Notes: a model not told the origin generated them from the letters alone. A DNA stretch of 64,000 bases from Methylobacterium sp. Leaf465 (GCF_001424705.1 NZ_LMRA01000001.1:151608-215607), one strand, 5' to 3'; counted from the stretch's first letter, positions 49,766 through 59,614 are shown. Made by a program: numbers and translations.

Positions 49766-50491
49766 TTGGTAAACGAAACCCTAAACGCCACCCGGCTGGC
49801 GCTCCCGCCGAGGGACTTCCGGCCCATGGCCGGCGCGGCGCCGGTGGACTGGCGGATCAGCGACGCGCTCGTGCCCTACGGGGAGGCCGTGGCCGCCATG
49901 GAGGCGCGCGCCGAGGCGATCGCGGCGGGGCAGGCGCCGGAACTGGTCTGGCTGCTGGAGCACCCACCGCTCTACACGGCCGGCACCTCGGCGCAGGACG
50001 CCGACCTCGTCGCCCCCAGGCGCTTCCCCGTGCACCGGACGGGCCGGGGCGGGCAGTATACCTATCACGGGCCCGGCCAGCGGGTGGCCTACGTGATGCT
50101 CGACCTCAACCGGCGCCGCCGGGATCTGCGGGCCTACGTGGCCGCCCTGGAGGCCTGGATCATCACAACCCTGGAGGCCTTCAACGTGCGCGGCGAGCGG
50201 CGGGAGGACCGGGTCGGGGTCTGGGTCCGCCGACCGGAGCGCGGGGCGGCGGTCGAGGATAAGATCGCCGCCATCGGCATCCGGGTCCGGCGCTGGGTCA
50301 GCTTCCACGGCATCAGCCTCAACGTGGAGCCGGACCTGTCGCACTTCTCCGGCATCGTCCCCTGCGGCATCGCCGGCCACGGCGTCACCAGCCTCGTCGA
50401 TCTCGGCCACCTCGTCTCGATGCCCGAGGTCGACATGCAACTGCGCGCCGCCTTCGAAGCGATCTTCGGCGAGACGGTGTCCCTCGGTTAG
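49766..50491 (+). CDS. lipB: Octanoyl-[acyl-carrier-protein]-protein N-octanoyltransferase
   Basis: 241 residues from TTG 49766; alternatives are ATG 49718 (overlaps the divergent FliN-like gene) and ATG 49826 (30 residues or so shorter, with AGGGA upstream). LipB moves octanoyl from ACP to lipoyl domains. It has [35 protein letters not shown] with the catalytic segment, KIAAIGIRV with the lysine, and [15 protein letters not shown] with the catalytic cysteine. Confidence 0.93.
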   Translation: MVNETLNATRLALPPRDFRPMAGAAPVDWRISDALVPYGEAVAAMEARAEAIAAGQAPELVWLLEHPPLYTAGTSAQDADLVAPRRFPVHRTGRGGQYTYHGPGQRVAYVMLDLNRRRRDLRAYVAALEAWIITTLEAFNVRGERREDRVGVWVRRPERGAAVEDKIAAIGIRVRRWVSFHGISLNVEPDLSHFSGIVPCGIAGHGVTSLVDLGHLVSMPEVDMQLRAAFEAIFGETVSLG

Positions 50492-50492
50492 A

Positions 50493-50537
50493 GTTTGCCC
50501 GGGATGGGGGGAAACCGGTTCTCCCGAGGAGGCAAAC
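50493..50537. repeat. Dispersed hairpin repeat, copy 2 (possible terminator)
   Basis: GTTTGCC pairs with GGCAAAC around a GGGAT...CTCCC inner stem and a GGAAACC loop segment. It begins two bases after the lipB stop and is clearly related to the hairpin at 9816-9860 (shared TAGAGTTTG start and GGAAACC core). Confidence 0.7.
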
Positions 50538-50551
50538 CGGCGAGACAGACC

Positions 50552-51439
50552 CTAGATCACCGGCACGCCGCGTCCCTTGGCGTGCTCGCCCGGCTCGACG
50601 TGAATGACCACCACGGAGCCCTCGATGGCGTTCTCGATGGCGGCCTCCAGCCGGTCGCAGATCGCGTGCGAATCCTGCACCGTCATCGTGCCCGGCACCA
50701 CGAGGTGGAAGTCGATGAAGGTGGCCTGTCCTGCGTGACGGGTGCGGACGTCGTGCGCCTCCAGGGCGCCGGTGCTGTGGAGGGAGATGAGCGCGCGGAT
50801 CTGCGCGACCATCTCGCCGGGGGCCGCCTTGTCCATGAGGCCGCTGACCGAATCGCGGATCATGCCCCAGCCCGACCACAGGATGTTGAGGGCGACGAGC
50901 CCGGCGATGAGCGGATCGAGGATCGCGTAGCCCGTGACCGCCACCAGGGCGACGCCGACGAGCACGCCGCCTGAGGTGACGACGTCGGCCATGACGTGCC
51001 GGGCATCCGCCACCAGGGCGGGGGAGCGCCATTCCCGGCCGCGGCGCAGCAGGATCACGGCCCAGGCGCCGTTGATCGCGGTGGCCATGAGGTTGACGAG
51101 GAGGCCGGTCAGCGGCGCGTCGAGGGGCTTCGGGTCGAGAAGCCCGTGGAAGGATTCGCGCAGGATCAGGATCGCCGCCACGACGATGAGCGCGCCCTCG
51201 ATCACGGCGGAGAAGTACTCGGCCTTGTGGTGGCCGTAGGGGTGGTCGTCGTCGGCCGGACGGGCGGCGACCCGCAGGGCGACGAGGGCGAACACCGCCG
51301 CCACCACGTTGATGATGCTCTCCAGGGCATCCGAGTACAGCGCGAGGCTGCCGGTGACCCAGTAGGCGGCGAACTTGAGGCCCATCACCAGGGCGCCGAG
51401 GCCGGCGCTCAGGAGGGCAGCTTTCTGGGTACGGTCCAT
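50552..51439 (-). CDS. Cation diffusion facilitator (CDF) metal exporter
   Basis: 295 residues from ATG 51439 (ATG 51493 would add 18). About five to six membrane helices; the metal-site signatures are YSDALES in helix 2 with D-x3-E style, HPYGHHKAEYF after helix 2, and DARHVMADVVTS in helix 5. A cytoplasmic ferredoxin-like C-terminal domain closes it (ALEAHDVRTRHAGQATFIDFHLVVPG). It exports Zn, Co or a like ion. Confidence 0.92.
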   Translation of the reverse strand: MDRTQKAALLSAGLGALVMGLKFAAYWVTGSLALYSDALESIINVVAAVFALVALRVAARPADDDHPYGHHKAEYFSAVIEGALIVVAAILILRESFHGLLDPKPLDAPLTGLLVNLMATAINGAWAVILLRRGREWRSPALVADARHVMADVVTSGGVLVGVALVAVTGYAILDPLIAGLVALNILWSGWGMIRDSVSGLMDKAAPGEMVAQIRALISLHSTGALEAHDVRTRHAGQATFIDFHLVVPGTMTVQDSHAICDRLEAAIENAIEGSVVVIHVEPGEHAKGRGVPVI

Positions 51440-51558
51440 GGCGACGTCCGGTCTCGGCCCGGGCGCAGCAGCGACGCCCGGTCGCGCGGCCATAGCGCCC
51501 GTCCCGGCGCCAAGGCCACGGCAAAGGTTGAACCCGCCGCTGAACGATTGAGCCGGGG

Positions 51559-51807
51559 CTATGCCGACTCGGAGGTCTCCGGCGTGTCCGGCGCCACGGG
51601 CTTGCGCGCCCGCTCGCGGGCAGCGAAGCGCGCGCCTTCAGCCCTGGCGCGCTCGGCCTTGCGCCGGAAGCTGCGGGCGCTCCAGTTCCAGCGCGCGGCA
51701 TCGGCCAGCGTCTCGAGGCGCTGCGCCTCCCGCTCCCAGTACGTCACCAGCTGCCCGTCCAGGGTCACGCGGCCCGGCCGCACCGGCCGGGGGGTCCCGT
51801 CGCTCAT
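51559..51807 (-). CDS. Small hypothetical protein
   Basis: 82 residues from ATG 51807. A helical, charged protein (LVTYWEREAQRLETLADAARWNWSARSFRRKAERARAEG) with a Pro/Thr-rich C-terminus. Not recognised. It lies between the CDF gene and queA, on the minus strand. Confidence 0.6.
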   Translation of the reverse strand: MSDGTPRPVRPGRVTLDGQLVTYWEREAQRLETLADAARWNWSARSFRRKAERARAEGARFAARERARKPVAPDTPETSESA

Positions 51808-51988
51808 GCCTCGAACTCCTGACTCGATCCCACCGTGAGGGGGTCGGACTATCGCAACCGGAAGTACGAAAATCCAGGCGCGCCGGGCGGTGGCCCGGCC
51901 CCTCAGCGAACCGGCAGGACCGTCCCGGGTTCCGGGCACGCGCGCCGGACCATTGATCCGCGCGGGCAAACCGGGCAGGTGGCGCGGC

Positions 51989-53074
51989 ATGCGCGTCGAT
52001 CTCTTCGATTTCGAGCTGCCCGAAGACAGCATCGCCCTCAGGCCGCCTGTGCCCCGCGATGCCGGGCGCCTCCTCGTGGTCCGGCCCGACGACGGCCTGG
52101 AGGATCGGCGGGTGCGCGACCTCGCGCAGCTCCTGCGCCAGGGCGACGCCCTGGTTTTCAACGACACCCGGGTGATCCCGGCGCGGCTCGCCGGCGTCCG
52201 CCATCGCCCGGGCTCGCCGGGCCTGCGGATGGAGGCGATGCTGCACCTGCGCGAGGCGGCGGACACCTGGCGCGCCTTCGCCCGGCCGGGCAAGCGCCTC
52301 GCCGCCGGCGAGCGGGTCAGCTTCGGCCGCCACGGCGCCAGCGCGCCCTGCGCCCTCGGTGGACTCGACGCCACCATCGCGGCGAAGGGGGAGGGCGGCG
52401 AGATCACCCTGCGCTTCGATCTCGCCGGACCGGCCCTGGACGAGGCCATCGCCGCCATCGGGGACCTGCCGCTGCCGCCCTACATCGCCGGCAAGCGCCC
52501 CACCGACGCGCAGGACGCCACCGACTACCAGACCGTCTATGCCCGCGAGCCCGGCGCGGTGGCGGCCCCCACCGCCGGCCTGCACTTCTCCGAGGCGATG
52601 CTGGCCGAACTCGATGCCGCCGGCATCGCCCGCCACACCGTGACCCTGCACGTGGGCGCCGGCACCTTCCTGCCGGTGAAGGCCGACGACACCGCCGACC
52701 ATCGCATGCATGCCGAGATCGGTCGCCTCGACGCCGACACCGCCGAGGCCCTCAACGGCGTGCGGGCGCGGGGCGGGCGCATCGTCGCCGTGGGCACCAC
52801 GGCCCTGCGCCTCCTCGAGAGCGCGGCCGACGAGGACGGGCGCCTCCACCCCTTCGCCGGCCAGACCGAGATCTTCATCACCCCGGGCACGCGCATCCGC
52901 GCGGTGGACGCCCTGATGACCAACTTCCACCTGCCGCGCTCGACCCTGTTCATGCTGGTCTCGGCCTTCTCGGGCCTGGAGACCATGCGGGCGGCCTACG
53001 CGCACGCCATCGCGGGGGGCTATCGCTTCTATTCCTACGGCGATTCCAGCCTGCTGTTTCCGGCGCGCGGCTGA
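51989..53074 (+). CDS. queA: tRNA preQ1(34) ribosyltransferase-isomerase QueA
   Basis: 361 residues from ATG 51989. It transfers the ribosyl part of SAM to preQ1-tRNA, giving epoxyqueuosine. Signatures: [66 protein letters not shown]-type [12 protein letters not shown], and [15 protein letters not shown]. It is followed 58 bases later by tgt, giving the queuosine pair. Confidence 0.96.
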   Translation: MRVDLFDFELPEDSIALRPPVPRDAGRLLVVRPDDGLEDRRVRDLAQLLRQGDALVFNDTRVIPARLAGVRHRPGSPGLRMEAMLHLREAADTWRAFARPGKRLAAGERVSFGRHGASAPCALGGLDATIAAKGEGGEITLRFDLAGPALDEAIAAIGDLPLPPYIAGKRPTDAQDATDYQTVYAREPGAVAAPTAGLHFSEAMLAELDAAGIARHTVTLHVGAGTFLPVKADDTADHRMHAEIGRLDADTAEALNGVRARGGRIVAVGTTALRLLESAADEDGRLHPFAGQTEIFITPGTRIRAVDALMTNFHLPRSTLFMLVSAFSGLETMRAAYAHAIAGGYRFYSYGDSSLLFPARG

Positions 53075-53131
53075 GGGGCCGGCCCGCGCGGGGTTTGCCT
53101 CGAAAGCGCCGGAGGCTCTAAGACGGCGCCC

Positions 53132-54304
53132 ATGTCCGAGCCCGCCTCTCCCGCCGCATCCGCCGGCCTGCCCGCCGAATTCACCTTCCGCGTCGACGCC
53201 ACCGACGGGGCGGCGCGCACCGGCGCGATCACGATGCCGCGCGGCACCATCCGGACGCCGGCCTTCATGCCGGTGGGCACGGCCGCCACCGTGAAGGCGA
53301 TGTATCCGGGCCAGGTCCGCGAACTCGGGGCCGACGTGGTCCTGGGCAACACCTACCACCTGATGCTGCGCCCCGGTCCCGAGCGCATGGCCCGCCTCGG
53401 GGGCCTGCATCGCTTCATGAACTGGCCGCATCCGATCCTCACCGATTCCGGCGGCTTCCAGGTCATGTCGCTCTCGGCCCTGCGCAAGCTGGACGAGCAG
53501 GGCGTGACCTTCCGCTCCCATGTGGATGGCTCGACCCACCACATGAGCCCGGAGCGCTCCATCGAGATCCAGGGCCTGCTCGGCTCCGACATCCAGATGC
53601 AGCTCGACGAGTGCGTCCGCCTGCCGGCCGAGCACGCGGCCATCGAGAAGGCGATGCACCTGTCCCTGCGCTGGGCCGAGCGCTGCCGCGTGGCCTTCGG
53701 CACCCAGCCCGGCAAGGCGATGTTCGGGATCGTCCAGGGCGGCGACGTGCCGGCCCTGCGGGTGGAGAGCGCCCGCGCCCTCGTGGACCTCGACCTCAAG
53801 GGCTACGCCATCGGAGGCCTCGCGGTGGGCGAGCCCCAGGCCGTGATGCTGGCGATGATCGAGACGGTCGAGCCGCACCTGCCCGCGGGCAAGCCGCGCT
53901 ACCTGATGGGCGTCGGCACTCCGGACGACCTGATGCGCTCGGTGGCCCGGGGCATCGACATGTTCGACTGCGTGATGCCGACCCGCGCCGGCCGCCACGG
54001 CCTCGCCTATACCCGACACGGCCGGATCAACCTGCGCAACGCCCGCCACGCCGAGGACACCCGCCCCCTGGACGAGGCCTCGTCCTGCCCGGCGGCCCGC
54101 GACTATTCCCGGGCCTACCTCCACCACCTGGTGCGCAGCGACGAGATCCTGGGAATGATGCTGCTCACCTGGAACAACCTGTCCTACTACCAGGACCTGA
54201 TGGCGGGCCTGCGCACCGCCATCGCGCAGGGCCGCCTCGCCGACTTCAGCGACGAGACCCGCGCGGCCTGGACCCGGGCCGAGGCCGAGCGCGCCGCGGC
54301 CTGA
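53132..54304 (+). CDS. tgt: Queuine tRNA-ribosyltransferase with degenerate zinc site
   Basis: 390 residues. TGT swaps G34 for preQ1 in GUN-anticodon tRNAs. The general base D is in [11 protein letters not shown] and the nucleophile D in [19 protein letters not shown] and [21 protein letters not shown] agree. The usual C-x-C-x2-C plus H zinc site is altered: residues 317-322 are S-S-C-P-A-A and the later His is Asn (TWNN, N348), so only C319 remains. The fold may be zinc-free. It forms an operon with queA. Confidence 0.95.
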   Translation: MSEPASPAASAGLPAEFTFRVDATDGAARTGAITMPRGTIRTPAFMPVGTAATVKAMYPGQVRELGADVVLGNTYHLMLRPGPERMARLGGLHRFMNWPHPILTDSGGFQVMSLSALRKLDEQGVTFRSHVDGSTHHMSPERSIEIQGLLGSDIQMQLDECVRLPAEHAAIEKAMHLSLRWAERCRVAFGTQPGKAMFGIVQGGDVPALRVESARALVDLDLKGYAIGGLAVGEPQAVMLAMIETVEPHLPAGKPRYLMGVGTPDDLMRSVARGIDMFDCVMPTRAGRHGLAYTRHGRINLRNARHAEDTRPLDEASSCPAARDYSRAYLHHLVRSDEILGMMLLTWNNLSYYQDLMAGLRTAIAQGRLADFSDETRAAWTRAEAERAAA

Positions 54305-54422
54305 CGCACCATCCCCGGGGGACGACCGCGAAGCCGGTTGACCCCATACCGCCGACCCCCTATTGCGAGCCACGCTGTTCGACACGGCGCGGCGCCGAGC
54401 GCCGCAACGCCCCGTCGCACAC

Positions 54423-54498
<76 letters not shown>

Positions 54499-54924
54499 TC
54501 TCTTTCCAGATCTCGAAATGTGATCCGCTGCGCGGCGCCGCTTCTCGTGGCTCCGCAGGAATGGTGACGCCCCGTCGCCGCGCATGAGCGAGCCGATAAA
54601 CTGCGTGGCCGCGACCGTACGGGACCCCTCGCCGGGGGAGTCGTTAGAGAAGCGGAACCAGTGGTCCGATATGCCCGAAGAGGCGTTCGAGCATCATTGC
54701 GGGCTGGCAAGATCGAGCGGATCGGGGGCGATCGGAGATCGACCGCGAAAACATCGCTGGCGCGCCCTACGGGAATCGAACCCGTGTTTTCGCCGTGAAA
54801 GGGCCGTTCCGGGCCCAAAGCTGAGAACCATGAGGTGCTAAGCGCGCTGCGCCGCTGGCAAAATCCCGTCATTCACATCATAGTTCGTGCACACCTCAGT
54901 GTGAGACGATCTGTGAGACGCAGT
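54499..54924. other. Junction between core genome and mobile element
   Basis: No gene is supported. A frame at 54584-54841 is a shadow of the tRNA-Glu remnant. The stretch holds the candidate attachment-site copy at 54758-54804 and then the integrase promoter side. Confidence 0.5.
54758..54804 (-). pseudogene. 3' half of tRNA-Glu(TTC): likely attachment-site copy
   Basis: Read on the minus strand, this holds the anticodon loop CTTTCAC (anticodon TTC), a full T arm ACGGG-TTCGATT-CCCGT and an encoded CCA (54758-54760). The D arm, the 5' acceptor strand and part of the anticodon stem are missing or unpaired, so it is not a working tRNA. Integrases often copy the tRNA 3' half at the element end; the tyrosine integrase gene starts 121 bases away. 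Confidence 0.75.
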
Positions 54925-56238
54925 ATGGCTCAGCCTTCGACGATCGACAGCGCCGCGAAGCGTGCGAAGCTGGCGCCGAACAAGAACCCCTACTGGCACG
55001 GTATCTCGGGCGGGCGAGGGGGCGTCTCGCTTGGCTACCGTAAACCGGCGCGCGGACCAGGCTCATGGGTCGCGAAGCTCGTTCTGGACGGCAAGCGCAG
55101 CGAAGAGCGTCTGACGCTGGCCGACGATCCGGGGGCTGGATCCGGCGCACTCTCCTATCCCGCGGCCGTCACTGCAGCGATCCAATGGGCCAAGGCCCGC
55201 CTTGCTTCGATAGAGAACGCCGAGGCAGACGACACAGCGGTTCGGGCTCCTACGGTCAGGTCCGCCGTGGAGACCTACATCGCCGCTCGGGCCGACCGTG
55301 CCGCAGCCGCTGGTCGAGATGCCGGAAGCCGTCTGTCGAAGCACGTACTGTCCGATTCTGAGTTCGCAGAGGCGCCGATGGCGCGCTTGTCGGCGGCCGC
55401 AATCCAGGCTTGGCGTCGACGCCTGACGAAGGAATTGGCGCCGACGACGGTCAATCGTCTCCTCAATGACCTGCGGGCGGCTCTGAACGCATCTACAGAC
55501 CTACATCGGCGCAGTTTGCCACCGTCGACCGCAGCAGAGATCAAGTCGGGTACGAAGGCCATCTCTGCGGCCTCGGACGCGCGAAAGCAGGTGCTGCCCG
55601 ACGCCGAGATCAGACGCCTTGTGGATGCCTCCTTCGCCGTCGACGGGTCAGGCGACTTCGGCCGACTTGTGCTGGTCATGGCCGCGACGGGCGCCCGGTT
55701 CTCGCAGGTCGCGCGCATCACTGTTGCCGACGTCCAGGTAGCGCGGTCTCGGATCATGGTGCCGCCATCGCAAAAGGGTCGCGCGGGAAAACGGCCTACC
55801 CCGATCGCGGTCCCGGTCGGTGCCGACGTGGTGGGACGGCTCCAGCCAGTCCTATGCGGCCGGCGAGGGCACGAACCGCTGCTTCTTCACTGGTACAAGA
55901 AGCAGACCGGGCCGGCGGAATGGGAGCGCGTCGACCGGCGGCCTTGGGCCTCGGCGTCGGCAGCAATTCGTCAGTGGGCCGCCGCGCGCGACATCGCTGC
56001 GGCGCCAGCCGACACGGTAATGCTGTGCCTTCGGCATAGCTCGATCGTGCGGGCACTGAGCGCCGGCGTGCCTGTTCGCCTCGTCGCCGCGCTTCACGAC
56101 ACCAGCGTCGGGATGATCGAAGCGCACTATTCGGCCTACATCGTGGACGCCACCGAGGAAATCGCGCGCCGGGCCGTCACGCCGTTGGCGCCGACCGAGG
56201 CCACGCCGCTGCGCCCTGTTTCCGAGGTGGCAGCGTGA
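54925..56238 (+). CDS. Tyrosine-type site-specific integrase
   Basis: 437 residues from ATG 54925 with GAGACG upstream. An N-terminal arm/core-binding part (about 80-200) precedes the catalytic domain: the first Arg in AATGARFSQVARI, CLRHSSIVRALSAGVPV with R and H, LHDTSVGMIEAHYS with the late His and the nucleophile Tyr (IEAHY). It is the integrase of the element. The next gene starts on its stop codon (GTGA). Confidence 0.9.
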   Translation: MAQPSTIDSAAKRAKLAPNKNPYWHGISGGRGGVSLGYRKPARGPGSWVAKLVLDGKRSEERLTLADDPGAGSGALSYPAAVTAAIQWAKARLASIENAEADDTAVRAPTVRSAVETYIAARADRAAAAGRDAGSRLSKHVLSDSEFAEAPMARLSAAAIQAWRRRLTKELAPTTVNRLLNDLRAALNASTDLHRRSLPPSTAAEIKSGTKAISAASDARKQVLPDAEIRRLVDASFAVDGSGDFGRLVLVMAATGARFSQVARITVADVQVARSRIMVPPSQKGRAGKRPTPIAVPVGADVVGRLQPVLCGRRGHEPLLLHWYKKQTGPAEWERVDRRPWASASAAIRQWAAARDIAAAPADTVMLCLRHSSIVRALSAGVPVRLVAALHDTSVGMIEAHYSAYIVDATEEIARRAVTPLAPTEATPLRPVSEVAA

Positions 56239-56669
56239 AGGAGAGGCCACCGACCCGAACGAAGCTGACGAAGAGCGGGCGGATCATGGGCCGGCCGCCA
56301 GGGGATGCGGTGGCTGGGAAGGCGAAGGTTGAGCGGCCCGCGATGACGCGCCGTCTCGTCGGTCTCGCGCCAATTCGCGCAGTGTTCAAGGACGGCACCT
56401 TCGTGCCTGCCTACGGTCCGCCGCGCCCGATCTACGAAGAGCGCGAAGACGGGGCAGGGCGGTGGGGCCAGACTTCCAGCGACGATACGCTCTGGATCGT
56501 GCGGGCCCTCGAGGGGCGCGGTCGCCGGGGCTACGCCGCGAACCTAGCAAGACAGATTGCCGACGAGGCTGGCCGACCGACCGCCGACGTCGAAAGCGTC
56601 AAACGGAAGCTTCTCAAGACGCGGGCTGCAATTAGAGCTGCGAGAGAGCGCCTCGAAAAAGCCCCTTAG
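56235..56669 (+). CDS. Hypothetical protein in element
   Basis: 144 residues from GTG 56235, overlapping the integrase stop. Basic N-terminus (TRTKLTKSGRIMGRPPG), a middle part IYEEREDGAGRWGQ and a helical, basic C-terminus (YAANLARQIADEAGRP, VKRKLLKTRAAIRAARERLEK). A nucleic-acid role is plausible from the charge, but no family is recognised. Probably translated with the integrase. Confidence 0.6.
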   Translation: MKERPPTRTKLTKSGRIMGRPPGDAVAGKAKVERPAMTRRLVGLAPIRAVFKDGTFVPAYGPPRPIYEEREDGAGRWGQTSSDDTLWIVRALEGRGRRGYAANLARQIADEAGRPTADVESVKRKLLKTRAAIRAARERLEKAP

Positions 56670-56803
56670 ACCCCTCGCAGCGCTTTCGACTTTCCACCGA
56701 AAACGAAGCCGCATCAGCTGTTTGGGATGCAGGTATTATCTGTAGCTCCCGGCCGCTTAAGCCTCATGGTTCCCTACCGTCATCACGGACACAGGTGGCG
56801 AAC

Positions 56804-57160
56804 ATGCAGAGCAAAAGAATCGGTCGCGACCAGCACAGCGCGTCGCGAAAGGGTGGGGCCGCAGCTGTACCGCCGACGGCAAAGAGGATCTCGAAAGCCG
56901 CTGTCCGGATGCCCTGGCAGGAGCGGCCATACCAGCAGCTTGGGGCCGCGAGCGAGATCGCGCAGGTCTCAGAAGCCGCGCTGTACAAAGCCGAGAAGGA
57001 AGGGGCTCTGACTTTCGTCCGGCTCGCCGGCCGAACCCTCGTCGAGACCAGCAGTCTGATCGCATTCCTGAATCGTGCTCAGCCGTGGACGCCATCCGAT
57101 CGCGGCGCCGCAGCTCGTGCTCGCCGTGTTGAGGTTGCGCGGTCGGCGTTGCGGCCGTGA
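56804..57160 (+). CDS. Excisionase/MerR-type small DNA-binding protein (putative)
   Basis: 118 residues from ATG 56804, with AGG upstream; a GTG at 56795 is possible. A basic N-terminal tail is followed by GAASEIAQVSEAALYKAEKEGALTFVRLAGRTLVETSSLIAFLNRAQPW, the winged-helix pattern of excisionases and HTH regulators that read a helix-turn-helix then a beta wing. It may be the element's Xis or repressor. Confidence 0.6.
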   Translation: MQSKRIGRDQHSASRKGGAAAVPPTAKRISKAAVRMPWQERPYQQLGAASEIAQVSEAALYKAEKEGALTFVRLAGRTLVETSSLIAFLNRAQPWTPSDRGAAARARRVEVARSALRP

Positions 57161-57254
57161 GCTCCCAAGCGCAGCAAACCTTCCGACAGGATCCCGAAGA
57201 CGCGCTCGAGCAAAGCTCCGGGCCAGCGCTGCAGCCCGTGCACCCTCAAAACCG

Positions 57255-57293
57255 AAACGGCCAGGACCCCCGTGGCAGGGCGTCTGGCCGTTT
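57255..57293. terminator. Strong hairpin upstream of the replication gene
   Basis: AAACGGCCAG (57255-57264) and CTGGCCGTTT (57284-57293) are perfect complements with a 19-base loop. It sits between the HTH gene and the 35-residue leader ORF. The T tract is short (TTT), so it may be a terminator or an attenuator for the replication operon. Confidence 0.6.
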
Positions 57294-57317
57294 GGCTTAA
57301 GCGTTCAAGGAATTGAG

Positions 57318-57425
57318 ATGCTGGACAGCACCAATGTAGCGGCCGCCGTGCCGTTGGACAACGTGGCCGATGACACGGCTAACTTTGGCAATCCGGCCTC
57401 TCCCCCTCAGGAGCATGGCCGATGA
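57318..57425 (+). CDS. 35-residue ORF coupled to the replication gene
   Basis: Begins at ATG 57318 with AAGGA six bases upstream and ends in TGA 57423-57425, which overlaps the ATG of the replication gene (ATGA). The peptide is acidic and small (DSTNVAAAVPLDNVADD). The overlap and the good ribosome site suggest translational coupling rather than a chance frame. Confidence 0.5.
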   Translation: MLDSTNVAAAVPLDNVADDTANFGNPASPPQEHGR

Positions 57426-59614
57426 ACGCCTCGACCCCCGTCAATTACTTCCGTGCGCTCTATGACTACGGCTACACGCGCCTTGTCCCGATTCTTCCGA
57501 TGGGCGTGTCAGTCACCGAACGCACCACGCTCAATCGGCCCGGCTCCCACGGGAAGGCCGTTGGTATCCGCGGCAGCAACGGCCTGTGGTTCAGCTACGA
57601 CTGGGTCACATACGAAAACGATGAGGACGACCTGGAGCGCTGGCATCGGATGCAGGCCGACATCGGCATCAAGTGCGGCCAGATGCCGGACGGCACCTGG
57701 TTCCTGTTCCTGGATGCCGACACGAAGAACCCCGAGCTGGCGGCCATCATCGAGCAGCACGTCGAGGCGATGGCCCCGGGGCTGCCGAAGCGCATCGGGC
57801 AGGCCCCCAAGGCGGCCTTCCCGATCCGGGTGTCGGGCGAGTACCGCTACAGCCGCATCGAGTTCGGCGAGCGCAACGCCAAGGGCGAGCTGTCGGACCG
57901 GTTCGAGGTGCTGACCGAGGGCCGGCAATGCAAGGTGCGTGGCATCCACCCTGACACCGGAGAGCCGTACTACTGGCCGCGCAAGCTGATGCCGTTCCAC
58001 GAGCTGCCCGTGGTCACGCCGCAGCGCCTGACGCAGTTCATGGACGATCTGCGCGCCGTGCTGCCGGCGGCGTCCGAGGTGAAGCGCGAAGGCTCGTCGG
58101 CCGTCGTGAACCAGGAGAGCTTGCGCGGCGATCCGGATCTCGTGCGGAAGGCCGTATCCCTGATTCCCAACACGTCGGAGCGCTTCCCGACACGGGACAC
58201 CTACCGAGACCTCGGTTACGCGATCAAGGCCGCACTACCGGACGACGAACCGGCGGCCTTCGCCCTGTTCGAGGACTGGTGCGAGCGATGGGAGGACGGC
58301 GAGAACGATCCGAAGGTGGTTGCGAGCGACTGGCGCCGGATGAAGCCGCCGTTTCGCCGCGGTGCCTCGTGGTTGTTCGATCTCGCTGCAGCCGCAGCGC
58401 CGGACCAGTTCTCGAAGGGAGAACAGTGGTTCGAAGCCGATCCTGACGTTTCGGAGTTCCCCTCCCTTCCAGAGGGGGGAGGGTCGGTAGCGGCCAGGCC
58501 GAAACTCCAGCTCCAGTCCTTCGATGACGTGGCCGCCACTGCCCTGACCATCTCGTCCCACCCGCTCGTCGACGATCTGTTGGACCAACGCGCCATGACG
58601 GTGCTGTACGGCGAGAGCAACACGGGCAAGACGTTCGTGGCGATGGATCTGGCGTACCACGTGGCGTCCGGGCTCCCGTGGGGCGGGATGCGCACCGAAC
58701 AGCACGCCGTGGTCTATATCGCGGCCGAGGGCGGTGCTGGCGCTCGCAAGCGTGCGGCGGCGCTCCGGTCGAAGTATGGGCCTTGCCCGGGCTTCCTGTA
58801 CCTGTTGTCGCCCGTGAACCTGTTGGACCCGAACGCCGATCTCGGGCCGTTGATCGATCTCCTGAAGGGCGTCGACCGTCTCGGCCTGATCGTGCTCGAT
58901 ACGCTGTCTCGGGTCCTCGCCGGAGGCGACGAGAACAGCAGCATCGATATGGGCGCGTTGGTCCGGCACTTCGATGCGATCCGGGCGGCCACCGATGCGC
59001 ACCTCTTGGTAGTCCACCACACCGGCAAAAAGCTGGAGCGCGGCGCGCGCGGCCATTCGCTGTTGCGAGCCGCCACCGATACCGAGATCGAGATTTCGGA
59101 GGGGAAAATCCGGGTCACGAAACAGCGCGACATGGAGAAGTTTTCCGAGGCAGCGTTCGGCCTCGAAACGGTCGTGCTCGGGCAGAACGCGCGCGGCAAG
59201 GATATCACCTCTTGCACGGTCGGCCTCTTGGCTCGCGGCAGCGTCGAGGCTGGAGAGCTAACGGATCGAGAGGCCGAGGTGCTGCGAGCCGTTACGGTAG
59301 TCCTGGCCCGGGCTGTCGCTCCGGCCAAGGGTGTGCGGTCCGCTGCCATCGCGTCGGAGCTTGGCGAGGCGGGGGACGATGGAGCGAACCGGGTCCGCGG
59401 CCATCTCAACAAGCTGGTCTCGAAAAACCGCCTCGTGAAGCTGGATCGAGGTCTGTGGTTGCCACGTGACATACACGCCGCGACCTACTTCGAAGCGATC
59501 GATCCTCCAGAGGAAACACCGAAAAACCTCGGCAAAACGCTTGCTACGGAAGCCCCCCAAAACAGCCGACCGCAAACTACGCTTTTGGACCCTAGCGGAG
59601 GAGTTTTTGCGTAG
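57422..59614 (+). CDS. Primase/RecA-like helicase replication protein
   Basis: 730 residues. The N-terminal part (about 1-200) looks like a prim-pol domain: GIKCGQMPDGTWFLFLDAD carries an acidic motif (FLDAD), typical of the metal site. A PriCT-like part follows (FPTRDTYRDLGYAIKAALP...FEDWCERWEDGENDPKVVASDWRRMKPPF). Then a RecA-like ATPase: Walker A YGESNTGKTFVA, Walker B LIVLDTLSR, and VVHHTGKKLERGARGHSLLRAATD. A winged helix ends it. It most likely unwinds and primes at a nearby origin; the iteron array lies right downstream. Confidence 0.85.
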   Translation: MNASTPVNYFRALYDYGYTRLVPILPMGVSVTERTTLNRPGSHGKAVGIRGSNGLWFSYDWVTYENDEDDLERWHRMQADIGIKCGQMPDGTWFLFLDADTKNPELAAIIEQHVEAMAPGLPKRIGQAPKAAFPIRVSGEYRYSRIEFGERNAKGELSDRFEVLTEGRQCKVRGIHPDTGEPYYWPRKLMPFHELPVVTPQRLTQFMDDLRAVLPAASEVKREGSSAVVNQESLRGDPDLVRKAVSLIPNTSERFPTRDTYRDLGYAIKAALPDDEPAAFALFEDWCERWEDGENDPKVVASDWRRMKPPFRRGASWLFDLAAAAAPDQFSKGEQWFEADPDVSEFPSLPEGGGSVAARPKLQLQSFDDVAATALTISSHPLVDDLLDQRAMTVLYGESNTGKTFVAMDLAYHVASGLPWGGMRTEQHAVVYIAAEGGAGARKRAAALRSKYGPCPGFLYLLSPVNLLDPNADLGPLIDLLKGVDRLGLIVLDTLSRVLAGGDENSSIDMGALVRHFDAIRAATDAHLLVVHHTGKKLERGARGHSLLRAATDTEIEISEGKIRVTKQRDMEKFSEAAFGLETVVLGQNARGKDITSCTVGLLARGSVEAGELTDREAEVLRAVTVVLARAVAPAKGVRSAAIASELGEAGDDGANRVRGHLNKLVSKNRLVKLDRGLWLPRDIHAATYFEAIDPPEETPKNLGKTLATEAPQNSRPQTTLLDPSGGVFA

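Noticed and set aside
54758..54833. A complete, working tRNA-Glu
   Set aside because: The 5' acceptor strand and D arm are missing and the anticodon stem is only partly paired.
54584..54841. An 85-residue frame over the tRNA-Glu remnant
   Set aside because: Its C-terminal part is the typical spurious translation of a tRNA gene.
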